A stretch of 62,235 nt of DNA from Flavobacteriaceae bacterium (GTDB lineage Bacteria > Bacteroidota > Bacteroidia > Flavobacteriales > Flavobacteriaceae), in NCBI GenBank assembly GCA_023262185.1, contig JALRDO010000013.1, forward strand, positions 1-62,235, read 5' to 3'. Shown here piece after piece: positions 1 to 7,885 of the stretch. The translations under genes and the position numbers were made by a program. Each line of letters opens with the position of its first letter. Position 1 is the first letter of the stretch. The notes under the pieces were generated by a model. It saw nothing but the letters and a program-made list of their open reading frames with translations, was not told the origin of the DNA and did not search any database.

Positions 1-417
1 TTTGCAAAAAGGCGTGTAGATCAGTTGCCAGTCAAAGAAAAGAAGGTAAAAGTTAAGAAACGAGCGCTGCATTACTTCTCGGTTGAGGACGCTCAATCGA
101 AACACCTCATTATTAAACGTCCAAATACGGGCTTGTGGTCGGGTCTGTACGAGTTCCCTTCCATTGAACTTGAGCTTGGTGCAACAATGAGTGAGACTGT
201 CGTTAACGATCTTTTTGGAGCTGTGACTCACTGGGAATTGATTAACCTAGATCCGCTCATTCACAAATTGTCACATCAAGAACTCCATGTATATGTCTAT
301 CGCGTTCAACAAGACTGTTTACACAGCAAAGGAGTAGAAAGGGGCGCGATACAAGATTATCCGCTTTCTGCCTTGATGCAAAAGCTGCTCAAGCGCGTCA
401 ATTTTTATTACCTTTAA
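1..417 (+). CDS. mutY: A/G-specific adenine glycosylase, C-terminal part (5' truncated by window edge)
   Basis: This is the 3' end of MutY, which removes adenine mispaired with 8-oxoguanine or guanine. The reading frame is open from base 1, so the 138 visible residues are the tail of a longer protein; the TTG at base 25 is internal, not a start. What is seen matches the NUDIX-like (MutT-like) C-terminal domain that recognises 8-oxoG: a basic KEKKVKVKKRAL stretch, then the beta-rich segment with RPNTGLWSGLYEFPS and HKLSHQELHVYVYRV. The Fe-S and catalytic helix-hairpin-helix domains lie outside the window. The ssb start is three bases downstream, so the two are probably cotranscribed, an order typical of Flavobacteria. 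Assignment rests on the tail and on synteny. Confidence 0.88.
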   Translation, partial: FAKRRVDQLPVKEKKVKVKKRALHYFSVEDAQSKHLIIKRPNTGLWSGLYEFPSIELELGATMSETVVNDLFGAVTHWELINLDPLIHKLSHQELHVYVYRVQQDCLHSKGVERGAIQDYPLSALMQKLLKRVNFYYL

Positions 418-420
418 ATT

Positions 421-879
421 ATGAGTGGAACATTAAACAAAGTCATGCTGATCGGCCATCTAGGAGATGATGTCAAGATGCATTATTTCGAAGGAGGAAA
501 CAGTATTGGACGATTTCCAATTGCAACAAACGAGACGTATACTAATAGACAAACCAACGAAAAAGTGACCAACACAGAATGGCACAACATCGTGGTGCGC
601 AACAAAGCGGCCGAGGTTTGTGAGAAGTATTTAAAAAAGGGAGATAAAATATACGTAGAAGGCCGCTTAAAAAATAGAAGCTGGCAAGGTGAAGACGGAA
701 ACATGCGCTACAGCACTGAAGTTCACGTGACAGATTTTACCTTCTTAACCCCAAGAGATGGTGCACAGGCACCCGCCTCTTCGGTTGGAGCATCCTCTGC
801 TTCAGCACCCTCTGCGGAGGCGTATTCGCCTCCTCCGGCCGCCGAGGCATTATCAGACGAAGACGATCTCCCATTCTAA
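421..879 (+). CDS. ssb: Single-stranded DNA-binding protein
   Basis: SSB coats single-stranded DNA during replication and repair and recruits partner enzymes. The 152-residue product has the OB-fold from residue 1 to about 112 (MSGTLNKVMLIGHLG at the N-terminus, then TEWHNIVVRNKAAEVCEKYL and GDKIYVEGRLKNRSWQ), a disordered Ala/Ser/Pro linker, and the acidic tip DEDDLPF that binds recombination and repair proteins. Length and architecture are normal. It lies between mutY (3-base gap) and gldE (3-base gap), so the three genes look like one operon. Confidence 0.97.
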   Translation: MSGTLNKVMLIGHLGDDVKMHYFEGGNSIGRFPIATNETYTNRQTNEKVTNTEWHNIVVRNKAAEVCEKYLKKGDKIYVEGRLKNRSWQGEDGNMRYSTEVHVTDFTFLTPRDGAQAPASSVGASSASAPSAEAYSPPPAAEALSDEDDLPF

Positions 880-882
880 CCT

Positions 883-2235
883 ATGAATGCAGACCCCTTT
901 TCCTATAGGATATCTCAAGCATTAGTACCCCTATTTGTTTTAGTGCCGACTGCCGCATGGTACTCTTCGACCTTTTCAATCCTTGGCCTGAGTGTCTTGC
1001 TGGTAATATCCGCCTTAATATCAGGTTCTGAAGTTGCCCTTTTTGGCCTAAGTGCTCAAGATATGGTGTGGCTGAAGTCTCAAGAAACACCCAGCAGTAA
1101 GAGGGTCTTAAAGTTGCTTGAAACACCTAAAAGGTTATTGGCAACCATCTTAATTGCCAACAATGCGGTGAATATCGCCATTGTACTCTTGTTTACTCTA
1201 GTGTCTAACAATTGGTTCGGAGACTCGAGTTACTTGCTTTTTGGTCGCATAGCTATTCAAACCCTCTTTGATATTGCCGTCGCGACGGTGCTTATCCTCA
1301 TCTTCGGAGAGATCTTGCCTAAGATCTATGCCAATCGAAATGCAGCAGCCTTTAGCCTGCGAATGTCTGGAGCACTGACTGTGCTAGACCGTCTTTTTAG
1401 TGGACTGAGTGTTCCCATGCAGAGGAGCACCATATGGCTAGAGAACCGTCTGGCGAAGCGGTCTTCGAGCATTAGCGTAGATCACCTTTCTCAAGCCTTA
1501 GAATTAGCCACAGATGCAGACACTTCGAATGAAGAAAAGCGCATACTAGAGGGGATTGTGACCTTTGGAAATACTGATACCAAACAAGTGATGCGTCCGC
1601 GCATAGACATCTTTGCCATTGCCCATGACGCCCCATTTCAAGACGTGATATCAGAGGTAACCACAAAGGGGTATTCTAGAGTACCTGTGTATCAAGAATC
1701 TATTGACAAAGTAATTGGAGTGCTGTTTTTGAAGGATCTTTTACCTCATCTAGAGGCTAATGACTTTGAATGGATTTCGCTCATTCGAGAGCCTTTTTTT
1801 GTTCCTGAAAATAAAAAGCTAGACGACCTCTTGCTTGATTTTAAAGCTCAGAAAACGCACTTGGCTGTCGTCGTTGATGAATATGGAGGAACCTCAGGAA
1901 TTGTAACTTTAGAAGATGTTATTGAAGAGATAGTCGGAGATATCAGTGATGAGTTTGACGACATTGATTTGAATTATTCAAGGATCGACAATCGCACTTA
2001 TGTCTTCGAGGCCAAGACCTCACTAAAGGATTTTTACAGAGTCATTCAACTTGAAGATCCTGAAGCATTTGAACAGTCGAAGGGTGAGTCAGAGACTCTA
2101 GCCGGATTTGTACTTGAAATCAATAAGGCTTTTCCGAAGATTGGAGAACAAATTCATTTTAAAGGGTACACCTTTGTGGTAGAAAGCCTTGATAAGCGCA
2201 GATTGAAAAGGCTCAAAATAAAACTACCTGCCTAA
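883..2235 (+). CDS. gldE: Gliding-motility-associated GldE-like CNNM/CBS-domain membrane protein
   Basis: A 450-residue membrane protein of the CNNM/HlyC-CorC family. The N-terminal half has hydrophobic segments of a DUF21 (CNNM) domain (about residues 10-195), followed by a CBS pair (about 225-350; VMRPRIDIFAI, GYSRVPVYQESIDKVIGVLFLKDLL, HLAVVVDEYGGTSGIVTLEDVIEEIVGDI) and a C-terminal CorC/HlyC domain. The position behind mutY and ssb is the hallmark of flavobacterial gldE, whose product supports gliding or type IX secretion together with the lipoprotein GldD. No gldD follows: the next gene is on the other strand. The stop codon sits in the loop of a strong hairpin. The family call is safe; a motility role here is inferred from synteny only. 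Confidence 0.88.
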   Translation: MNADPFSYRISQALVPLFVLVPTAAWYSSTFSILGLSVLLVISALISGSEVALFGLSAQDMVWLKSQETPSSKRVLKLLETPKRLLATILIANNAVNIAIVLLFTLVSNNWFGDSSYLLFGRIAIQTLFDIAVATVLILIFGEILPKIYANRNAAAFSLRMSGALTVLDRLFSGLSVPMQRSTIWLENRLAKRSSSISVDHLSQALELATDADTSNEEKRILEGIVTFGNTDTKQVMRPRIDIFAIAHDAPFQDVISEVTTKGYSRVPVYQESIDKVIGVLFLKDLLPHLEANDFEWISLIREPFFVPENKKLDDLLLDFKAQKTHLAVVVDEYGGTSGIVTLEDVIEEIVGDISDEFDDIDLNYSRIDNRTYVFEAKTSLKDFYRVIQLEDPEAFEQSKGESETLAGFVLEINKAFPKIGEQIHFKGYTFVVESLDKRRLKRLKIKLPA

Positions 2236-2249
2236 GAAGGCAGGTAGTT
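2222..2249. terminator. Perfect 11-bp hairpin at the convergent gldE / lipoprotein junction
   Basis: Arms at 2222-2232 (AACTACCTGCC) and 2239-2249 pair perfectly around a 6-base loop that contains the gldE stop codon. Read on the minus strand, the hairpin is followed by TTTTATTTT, a good intrinsic terminator for the minus-strand M16/lipoprotein operon. On the plus strand no long T run follows, so gldE termination is less certain. Confidence 0.8.
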
Positions 2250-2274
2250 GTAATCTAAATCGTTTGCGGCACGA

Positions 2275-2733
2275 TTATTGGGCAGCTTCTTCGAGAAGAT
2301 TCTGGCCTTCGGCGATACTTTCGAGCATTAGCGTTTTCACTGACTTAATACGTTCAGCCTCAAGTCTAAGTCGCTCTTTTTTCTCATCAGAAAGCGCCGC
2401 ACTTTTGAGGATTTCATCAGAAGTAAATGCGTCACCGAATTCACGCATCCAATCCATCATGGCCTTATGGCTCTCTTGAAGTTTACTCATTGCATTTGCT
2501 TGAGGACTATCAGGATTTTTGTCGGCTTGTTCTTTAAGTGCATCAATTAACATAGAAATCTCTCCCATTTTAGGCATCACTTCATCGTGCACTGCCATTA
2601 CGCCCTCCATTGAATACGGGTCAATAGCAGCTGTTTCACTTTTTTGAGTGCCGTCTTTCGAGCTTGAATACTGTGCACATCCACCCAATAATAGGCCAAC
2701 TGAGAGTATAAAAATGTATAAGAGGCGTTTCAT
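2275..2733 (-). CDS. Small helical lipoprotein, function unknown
   Basis: A 152-residue protein with a clear lipoprotein signal (MKRLLYIFILSVGLLLGGC; Cys19 is the predicted lipid site). After a short Ser/Lys/Thr-rich linker the rest is hydrophilic and predicted helical, rich in Met, Glu and Lys (VHDEVMPKMGEISMLIDALKEQ, KAMMDWMREFGD), with a C-terminal charged helix of coiled-coil character. I recognise no catalytic motif; similar small lipoproteins in Flavobacteria are annotated as hypothetical. It starts six bases after the stop of the upstream M16 protein, so it is the last gene of that operon and ends at a strong terminator. A role with the peptidase pair in the envelope is inference. Confidence 0.82.
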   Translation of the reverse strand: MKRLLYIFILSVGLLLGGCAQYSSSKDGTQKSETAAIDPYSMEGVMAVHDEVMPKMGEISMLIDALKEQADKNPDSPQANAMSKLQESHKAMMDWMREFGDAFTSDEILKSAALSDEKKERLRLEAERIKSVKTLMLESIAEGQNLLEEAAQ

Positions 2734-2739
2734 GAGTTC

Positions 2740-4815
2740 TTAGTTGATGATTGCTTTCTCTATAGTGAAATCTACGGTTTGAGGTCCAAGATTTTGAGAA
2801 ACCACATGCGGAATCTTAAGTCCTGAAACCTCTTTATAGTCTTTAAAGCTAGTAGATTGTGTAATGGTTTGCCCTTGCATCTCTTGAACCGTGTCTTGCT
2901 TCAGTTTCAACCCAGAGGCTTTGTCGTAATAGGCGGTTCGATTTTCTCCGATCTGGACTACATAAGCCTCTTTTTCGTCAATCATCTCGATTCCCTTAAG
3001 GGCCAAGTTAGCGTTTGCATTTGAAAGCCAAATCAATTCGCTCACTAAAGCCGAATCTTCACTAAGGCGATTTTTTTGTTCAGCATCGAGCTCCATTTTT
3101 TGCCCTTGAGCTTCCATGAAAGCTTCGTCTCCATTCAGAACGGTGCGTTGCATAACGTTACCCATCATCTTCATTTCTTGAATGAATTGGCCTGGCTGCT
3201 CTTGCTGAACTATCAATTGAAGGGCCATGCCCTGAACCGTTGCTCCGTAGGTAATCTCATAAGATCCCACGGCGGCTACCTTGTCTGTTCCACCAATGCT
3301 TGTGAGGTAGTTCTCGAGTACTGTGGCAGCAGTAACCCCTTCAGGAACTTCTATTTTAAACTCGGGTCTTTCTATGGCTGCAGCGAACTTATCGAAATAG
3401 GTCACTTTTAGCGGTTTATTGTCAAATTCCATTTGCTCAAGCGGTGACAATACCTCGCTTCCTTTACCCACCACCACAATGCGCAGCTGATTCAATTTGA
3501 AATATTTTTGAGCGGCAGCAAGAACCTCCTCAGCTGTAACCGCGTCAATGCGCTGTAAATAGCTCTCGTAAAAGTCTTGACTCAGTCCTTGGGTTTCAAT
3601 ATTCAATGCGAAATTGGCTACAGTTTCAGGTCGCTCTAAAGAACGTACAAAGCTTCCTTTGTATTTCTCCTGGGCATTCTTGAGATCTGTTGCTGAGACA
3701 AGCTCAGTTCCGATGCGTTTAATTTCAGTAAGCATCTCAACGACTGCCGAATCTGTCACAGCATTTCTGACTTGTGCAAAGGCTCTAAATCGAGCACTGC
3801 TGTACTTATCTGTTCCAACGCTTGAGTACGATCCGTAGGTGTATCCTTTGTCTTCACGCAGGTTTAAGAAAAGCCTACCCTCGGCGCCTCCACCTAGAAT
3901 CTGATTGGCGATAAGTGCGGGAATATAATCAGAATCGCTCATCTTCAATGAAACAAGGTTTTGAACGCTGATCTCAGATTGAACGGCATTAGGCATGTCG
4001 ATAAAATTTATCGTCGGCTGATCAAGATTTTCTGCTTCTAGATAGCTAGGAGCCTTCTGAAGCTTGGCCTTCCAGCTCTTAAAGTTGGCACTCACTAATT
4101 TCTTTGCGGCTTTAAGGTCTAGGTCACCAATAAGAACTAGATAAGCGTTTTCAGGAGCGAAGTAGTCTGCATAAAATGCCTTCACATCATCTAGCGTTAC
4201 ACTTTCTATAGAGGCTATAGAAACGAACTCACCATAAGGATGCTCAGTGCCGTAGGTGAGAGCAGATTGCACTCTTCGCGATACTGCCGAAACGTCTTTT
4301 TCTTCTGAACGCAAATTCTCAATGAAACGTTCTTTCTCCTTTTCAAATTCCTCTTCTGTAAAGTTCGGATTCAGTCCTGCTTCGGCCATCAACTCCAAGA
4401 TGCGTGGAAAGTAACGTGAGAGGGTTGAGGCAAATGCACTCTGCCCAGAGAAGTTAATAGTGGCTCCTAAAAAGTCGACTTCTTCATTGAAATCGTCTTT
4501 GGTAATAGAGGCCGATCCTTTTCCTAAAAGCGCGCCTGTGAGCGACGAAACTCCTGCTTTAGCACCTTCTAGAATAGGCGGATTATCGAGTAAAAGCTGT
4601 ACTCTTACTCGAGGTAATTTGTGGTTCTCGACAACCAATACCTTGAGTCCGTTCGATAAGGTAAAGGTCTGAGGTTCTTCTAATTGAATTTTTGGAGCAG
4701 CCTTTGGTTGTGGTTGAACAGATCGGTCAATTTGAGCATGCCCAGCAAGCACAGTGAACAACGTCAATAACAGCAACACACTTTTTTTAAAGGCTTTATA
4801 GTTTAACATATACAT
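2740..4815 (-). CDS. M16 peptidase family protein, non-catalytic subunit with extra C-terminal domain
   Basis: A 691-residue insulinase-family (M16) protein with a signal peptide (KKSVLLLLTLFTVLAGHAQ). The two M16 domains span roughly residues 45-480. The zinc motif HxxEH is absent: the aligned site reads GVSSLTGALL, so this is probably the structural partner of the active subunit encoded just upstream, as in other two-subunit bacterial M16 proteases. Beyond the M16 part is a further beta-rich domain of about 190 residues (GGTDKVAAVGSYEITYGATV, later SGLKLKQDTVQEMQGQTITQ) resembling the LolA-like lipoprotein-carrier fold found in Bacteroidota. I take the ATG at 4815 (or 4809); the longer frame to 4860 would run into the preceding gene. 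Periplasmic or surface location is inferred from the signal. Confidence 0.9.
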   Translation of the reverse strand: MYMLNYKAFKKSVLLLLTLFTVLAGHAQIDRSVQPQPKAAPKIQLEEPQTFTLSNGLKVLVVENHKLPRVRVQLLLDNPPILEGAKAGVSSLTGALLGKGSASITKDDFNEEVDFLGATINFSGQSAFASTLSRYFPRILELMAEAGLNPNFTEEEFEKEKERFIENLRSEEKDVSAVSRRVQSALTYGTEHPYGEFVSIASIESVTLDDVKAFYADYFAPENAYLVLIGDLDLKAAKKLVSANFKSWKAKLQKAPSYLEAENLDQPTINFIDMPNAVQSEISVQNLVSLKMSDSDYIPALIANQILGGGAEGRLFLNLREDKGYTYGSYSSVGTDKYSSARFRAFAQVRNAVTDSAVVEMLTEIKRIGTELVSATDLKNAQEKYKGSFVRSLERPETVANFALNIETQGLSQDFYESYLQRIDAVTAEEVLAAAQKYFKLNQLRIVVVGKGSEVLSPLEQMEFDNKPLKVTYFDKFAAAIERPEFKIEVPEGVTAATVLENYLTSIGGTDKVAAVGSYEITYGATVQGMALQLIVQQEQPGQFIQEMKMMGNVMQRTVLNGDEAFMEAQGQKMELDAEQKNRLSEDSALVSELIWLSNANANLALKGIEMIDEKEAYVVQIGENRTAYYDKASGLKLKQDTVQEMQGQTITQSTSFKDYKEVSGLKIPHVVSQNLGPQTVDFTIEKAIIN

Positions 4816-4825
4816 GACGTCAGTA

Positions 4826-6136
4826 TTAGTTTTGTTTTGGAATATAGTTGAGTTCAACACGTTGCTCGGCGTTGAGGTATTTGCGCGCTACCGCCCGAAT
4901 ATCTTCTCTCGTGATGCTGCGATAAATGTCGATTTCAGTATTGATTAAATCGGTATTTCCGTAGAGCATGTAGTTTCGAGCTAAGCTATTCGCAATACCT
5001 TCTACACTGCTGTTCGAATTCACGAAGCTATTCTCGAATTGATTCTGCAGTTTTTGATAATCTCTTTCTGAGATCAAATCTGTCTTAAGCTTTTCGATTT
5101 CTTCGTCAATTTCAATAACAAGGTCGTCCATGCTAGCAGACCCTAAGGGCAATCCTCCTAGTAAATAAGCTCCGTAATCTTCTAGACTGTAGTTGAAGGC
5201 AAAGATTTGAAGTGCCATGCGCTTCTCATCTACCAATTTCTTCTGCAGCACTGAACTTTCTCCGTCGCTGAGGTAAGAAGAAATCATATTGAGTACATAG
5301 GCGTCTTTTTCTGCCTGCCCAGGAGTTCGGTACCCCAATAAAACTAAAGGTATTTGAATGTTAGGGTCTTCAAATTGTGCCTTAATGGGCCCATCAATGG
5401 GGTCTTCAGCGTAGGTTTTTTTGACGATATTATCTCCTTTCGGAATAGGTGCGAAGTAGTCTGATACTAGTTTTTTAGCCTCTTCCATCTCAAAATCTCC
5501 TGCCACCACCAAAACGGCATTGTTCGGAATGTAATACTGCTGATTGAAGTCTTGAAAGTCTTCTAGGCTTGCACTAGCGAGGTGCTCAAGAGAACCAATC
5601 ACAGACCATCGATACGGATGGTTAGTAAACATGTTCTTAAACATATTTTCGATCAGTCTTCCGTAAGGCGCATTATCTACTCTTAATCTTCGCTCTTCTT
5701 GTACAACCTCTTTTTGAGTGTCTACACCAATTTGATTAATGATAGGATGCAATAGGCGTTCTGACTCTAACCAAAGTCCGAGCTCAAGATTGTTCGAAGG
5801 AAAAAGTTCGTAATAATAGGTTCGGTCTTGCGTAGTGTTTGCATTATTATACCCTCCGTTTGAGGTAACAATCTTAAAGAAGTCTCCGCGCGCAATATTT
5901 TCAGACCCCTCAAAAAGCAGGTGTTCAAAGAAGTGAGCAAAGCCTGTTTTTTCAGGATTTTCATCTTTAGAGCCCACGTGGTACATCACAGAGGTTACCA
6001 CAACTGGTGCACCATTATCTTGATGAAGAACGACGTGCAATCCGTTGTCTAAATCGTATTCTTCATAGGCCACTTGTTGGGCGCTGACAGAAGCCCAAGC
6101 ACCCAAAACAGCAAGCGATAGTAGCAGTTTTTTCAT
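4826..6136 (-). CDS. M16 zinc metallopeptidase, catalytic subunit
   Basis: A 436-residue M16 family peptidase with a signal peptide (MKKLLLSLAVLGAWASVSA, cut before QQ). The zinc-binding, catalytic motif HFFEH is present at residues 68-72 (H68, E71, H72), with the third ligand Glu in the VVQEERR segment near residues 147-148. The R/Y pair region and the second M16 domain follow. It precedes the non-catalytic M16 gene with a 10-base gap, so both are expressed together. I choose the ATG at 6136 because a TATCTTTG element lies 18 nt upstream, the same spacing as at several other genes here; ATGs at 6148 and 6187 are also in frame. Substrate unknown. Confidence 0.94.
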   Translation of the reverse strand: MKKLLLSLAVLGAWASVSAQQVAYEEYDLDNGLHVVLHQDNGAPVVVTSVMYHVGSKDENPEKTGFAHFFEHLLFEGSENIARGDFFKIVTSNGGYNNANTTQDRTYYYELFPSNNLELGLWLESERLLHPIINQIGVDTQKEVVQEERRLRVDNAPYGRLIENMFKNMFTNHPYRWSVIGSLEHLASASLEDFQDFNQQYYIPNNAVLVVAGDFEMEEAKKLVSDYFAPIPKGDNIVKKTYAEDPIDGPIKAQFEDPNIQIPLVLLGYRTPGQAEKDAYVLNMISSYLSDGESSVLQKKLVDEKRMALQIFAFNYSLEDYGAYLLGGLPLGSASMDDLVIEIDEEIEKLKTDLISERDYQKLQNQFENSFVNSNSSVEGIANSLARNYMLYGNTDLINTEIDIYRSITREDIRAVARKYLNAEQRVELNYIPKQN

Positions 6137-6154
6137 CGGTTTCAACATATTATT

Positions 6155-6162
6155 CAAAGATA
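6155..6162 (-). promoter_or_regulatory. -7 promoter element TATCTTTG for the M16 operon
   Basis: Exact match to the Bacteroidota -7 consensus TAnnTTTG, read on the minus strand. It lies 18 nt before the ATG at 6136 and only 6 nt before the alternative ATG at 6148, favouring the shorter protein. Confidence 0.65.
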
Positions 6163-6252
6163 AAGCGAATAAGGTAGAAAAAGGCAATCGTGGCCGGGCT
6201 TAAAGCGATTAAAAAAAGCGAAAACAAACATGGATAATCACTTAAGGTTCTG

Positions 6253-6260
6253 TATATTTG
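6253..6260 (+). promoter_or_regulatory. -7 promoter element TATATTTG for rplU-rpmA
   Basis: Exact TAnnTTTG match about 39 nt before the rplU start codon, in the divergent gap between the M16 operon and the ribosomal protein genes. No convincing TTG-type -33 element at ideal spacing. Confidence 0.65.
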
Positions 6261-6299
6261 CACCCGCTTGAATAAAAAGCAGATTTAAAATAAATACTT

Positions 6300-6854
6300 A
6301 TGTACGCAATTGTAGAGATGGCAGGGCAGCAATTTAAAGTTGCAAAAGACCAGAAGGTCTTCGTTCATCGTCTAGAGGCCAAAGAGGGTCAGAAAGTGAC
6401 TTTCGACAAGGTGCTTTTGTTAGACGAAGAAGGTAAGATCACTGTTGGCGCCCCAGCTATAGAAGGTGCGGCTATAGAAGCAAAAGTGCTTCAGCACCTG
6501 AAAGGCGATAAAGTAATCGTCTTCAAAAAGAAAAGAAGAAAAGGATATCAGAAGAAGAACGGTCACCGTCAGTATCTTACTGAGATTCAAATCGCGAGCA
6601 TTGTAGCATCTGGTGCTAAGAAAGCAGCCCCAGCCGCTAAAGCAGAGGCTCCAAAGGCAAAAGCTGCTCCAGCCAAAGCAGAAGCTGCTCCGGCCAAAGC
6701 GAAAAAAGAAGAAGCTCCTAAGGCCAAAGCCTCAGCTGTTGACTACGGTGCTATGACCGTATCAGATCTGAAAGCTGCTGCTAAGGACAAGGGAATTTCT
6801 GGATACTCATCTATGAAGAAAGCTGAGCTCGTTGAGGCTCTTAAAAACGCATAA
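6300..6854 (+). CDS. rplU: 50S ribosomal protein L21 with C-terminal SAP/Rho_N-like extension
   Basis: L21 binds 23S rRNA in the large subunit. Residues 1-102 are the normal L21 fold ([20 protein letters not shown] at the start, [19 protein letters not shown] near residues 78-96). The protein is 184 residues rather than the usual 100 or so: residues 106-146 are a low-complexity Ala/Lys/Pro linker encoded by imperfect DNA repeats, and residues 147-184 form a small helical domain ([20 protein letters not shown], then [11 protein letters not shown]) that looks like a Rho_N or SAP nucleic-acid-binding module. rpmA follows 13 bases later, the standard order. The extension's role is unknown. Confidence 0.97.
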   Translation: MYAIVEMAGQQFKVAKDQKVFVHRLEAKEGQKVTFDKVLLLDEEGKITVGAPAIEGAAIEAKVLQHLKGDKVIVFKKKRRKGYQKKNGHRQYLTEIQIASIVASGAKKAAPAAKAEAPKAKAAPAKAEAAPAKAKKEEAPKAKASAVDYGAMTVSDLKAAAKDKGISGYSSMKKAELVEALKNA

Positions 6855-6867
6855 ATAAGAATTAGCC

Positions 6868-7128
6868 ATGGCACACAAAAAAGGAGTAGGTAGCTCGAAA
6901 AACGGAAGAGAATCAGAATCGAAACGCTTAGGCGTTAAGATCTACGGTGGTCAGGCAGCTATTGCTGGTAATATCATCGTACGCCAGAGAGGTACAAAAC
7001 ACAATCCTGGTGAAAACGTATACGCTTCAAAAGATCATACGCTTCATGCTAAGATTGACGGAGTCGTTCGCTTTGAGAAAAAAGCGGGTGGTAAGTCATT
7101 CGTATCTGTAGATCCTTTCGAGGCTTAA
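6868..7128 (+). CDS. rpmA: 50S ribosomal protein L27
   Basis: L27 (86 residues) sits near the peptidyl-transferase centre. The sequence shows the classic N-terminus [20 protein letters not shown] and the [19 protein letters not shown] block. Unlike Firmicutes L27 there is no cleavable N-terminal extension. It follows rplU by 13 bases, shares its promoter, and is closed by an intrinsic terminator. Confidence 0.98.
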   Translation: MAHKKGVGSSKNGRESESKRLGVKIYGGQAAIAGNIIVRQRGTKHNPGENVYASKDHTLHAKIDGVVRFEKKAGGKSFVSVDPFEA

Positions 7129-7153
7129 GAAATACACGCATCTGTGTTAAACT

Positions 7154-7184
7154 AAGGCTACACTTTTTAGTGTGGCCTTTTTTT
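7154..7184 (+). terminator. Intrinsic terminator after rpmA
   Basis: AAGGCTACACT pairs with AGTGTGGCCTT (one G-T wobble) around a TTTT loop and runs into seven T residues at 7178-7184. It closes the rplU-rpmA transcript. Confidence 0.88.
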
Positions 7185-7240
7185 ATTCAGTTTAGCCTTA
7201 TTTTTGACTGTGTAGATTTCAATCGAATTATCTCCTTTCT

Positions 7241-7885
7241 GTGCCCCTTTTTAAAAGTTTAAGTAGCAATAATAAGAGCCCCCAAGAATTCAAGATTGCG
7301 GTTTGGCGTATCAGTGAAGAAGAGCAAGAACTCGTAGAAAATCTTGAGCTAAGTTCAACTAGTCATAAGCGCTTAACCCAAATAAAGTCAGAGGCCCAAC
7401 GCAACGCCTTTCTAGCCGTTCGACAATTGATTAAGGTTTTGGGTTATAGCGATCAACAACTTTCTTACAATCAAAATGGCAAACCTTACCTAGAAGGGGT
7501 AGGGTCTGTTTCCATTTCGCATACTGCTCAATACGCAGCTGTAGCCGTTGGGTATAATTGTCAAATGGGTGTAGACATCGAGCGACACAGAGAACAAATA
7601 GAACGCATAGCCCCAAAATTTTGTGGACCTGGAGCGGTTAGAGAACTTAAAGATCGAGCCGAACGTATTGAAAAGTTGACCGCCATTTGGGGAGCAAAAG
7701 AGGCGGTCTATAAGATTTTAGATCGACCTGGTTTGTCGTTTAGACAAGATATTCATATCGATGATTTTGTGATGCTTTCGAAGCACAGCTCAGCTTGGAC
7801 GGATACCGAGAGATTTCATTTTTCATTTGATTCATTCGATCATCATACATTGGTGTATGCCTATATGGCTAAGTCGCTATCATGA
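7241..7885 (+). CDS. 4'-phosphopantetheinyl transferase superfamily protein
   Basis: A 214-residue enzyme expected to transfer 4'-phosphopantetheine from CoA to a carrier-protein serine. The signature blocks are visible: SISHTAQYAAVAV (residues 87-99), GVDIERHREQIERIAPKF (Mg2+-binding D-I-E) and the WGAKEAVYKIL block in which W, K and E are conserved. Size fits Sfp/AcpT-like members. It starts with GTG; the N-terminus MPLFKSL resembles the MPLYKT start I recall for flavobacterial homologues, supporting this start. The stop overlaps the next start as ATGA, so pnuC is translationally coupled to it. Whether its target is the fatty-acid ACP or another carrier cannot be told. Confidence 0.9.
   Translation: MPLFKSLSSNNKSPQEFKIAVWRISEEEQELVENLELSSTSHKRLTQIKSEAQRNAFLAVRQLIKVLGYSDQQLSYNQNGKPYLEGVGSVSISHTAQYAAVAVGYNCQMGVDIERHREQIERIAPKFCGPGAVRELKDRAERIEKLTAIWGAKEAVYKILDRPGLSFRQDIHIDDFVMLSKHSSAWTDTERFHFSFDSFDHHTLVYAYMAKSLS

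Noticed and set aside
2222-2249. Hairpin at the gldE stop as a regulatory element of gldE
   Set aside because: The T run is on the minus-strand side, so termination of the opposing operon explains it better.
6600-6740. Possible tandem repeat or recombination site in rplU
   Set aside because: The imperfect repeats encode the Ala/Lys/Pro linker of L21 in frame and are best explained as low-complexity coding sequence.
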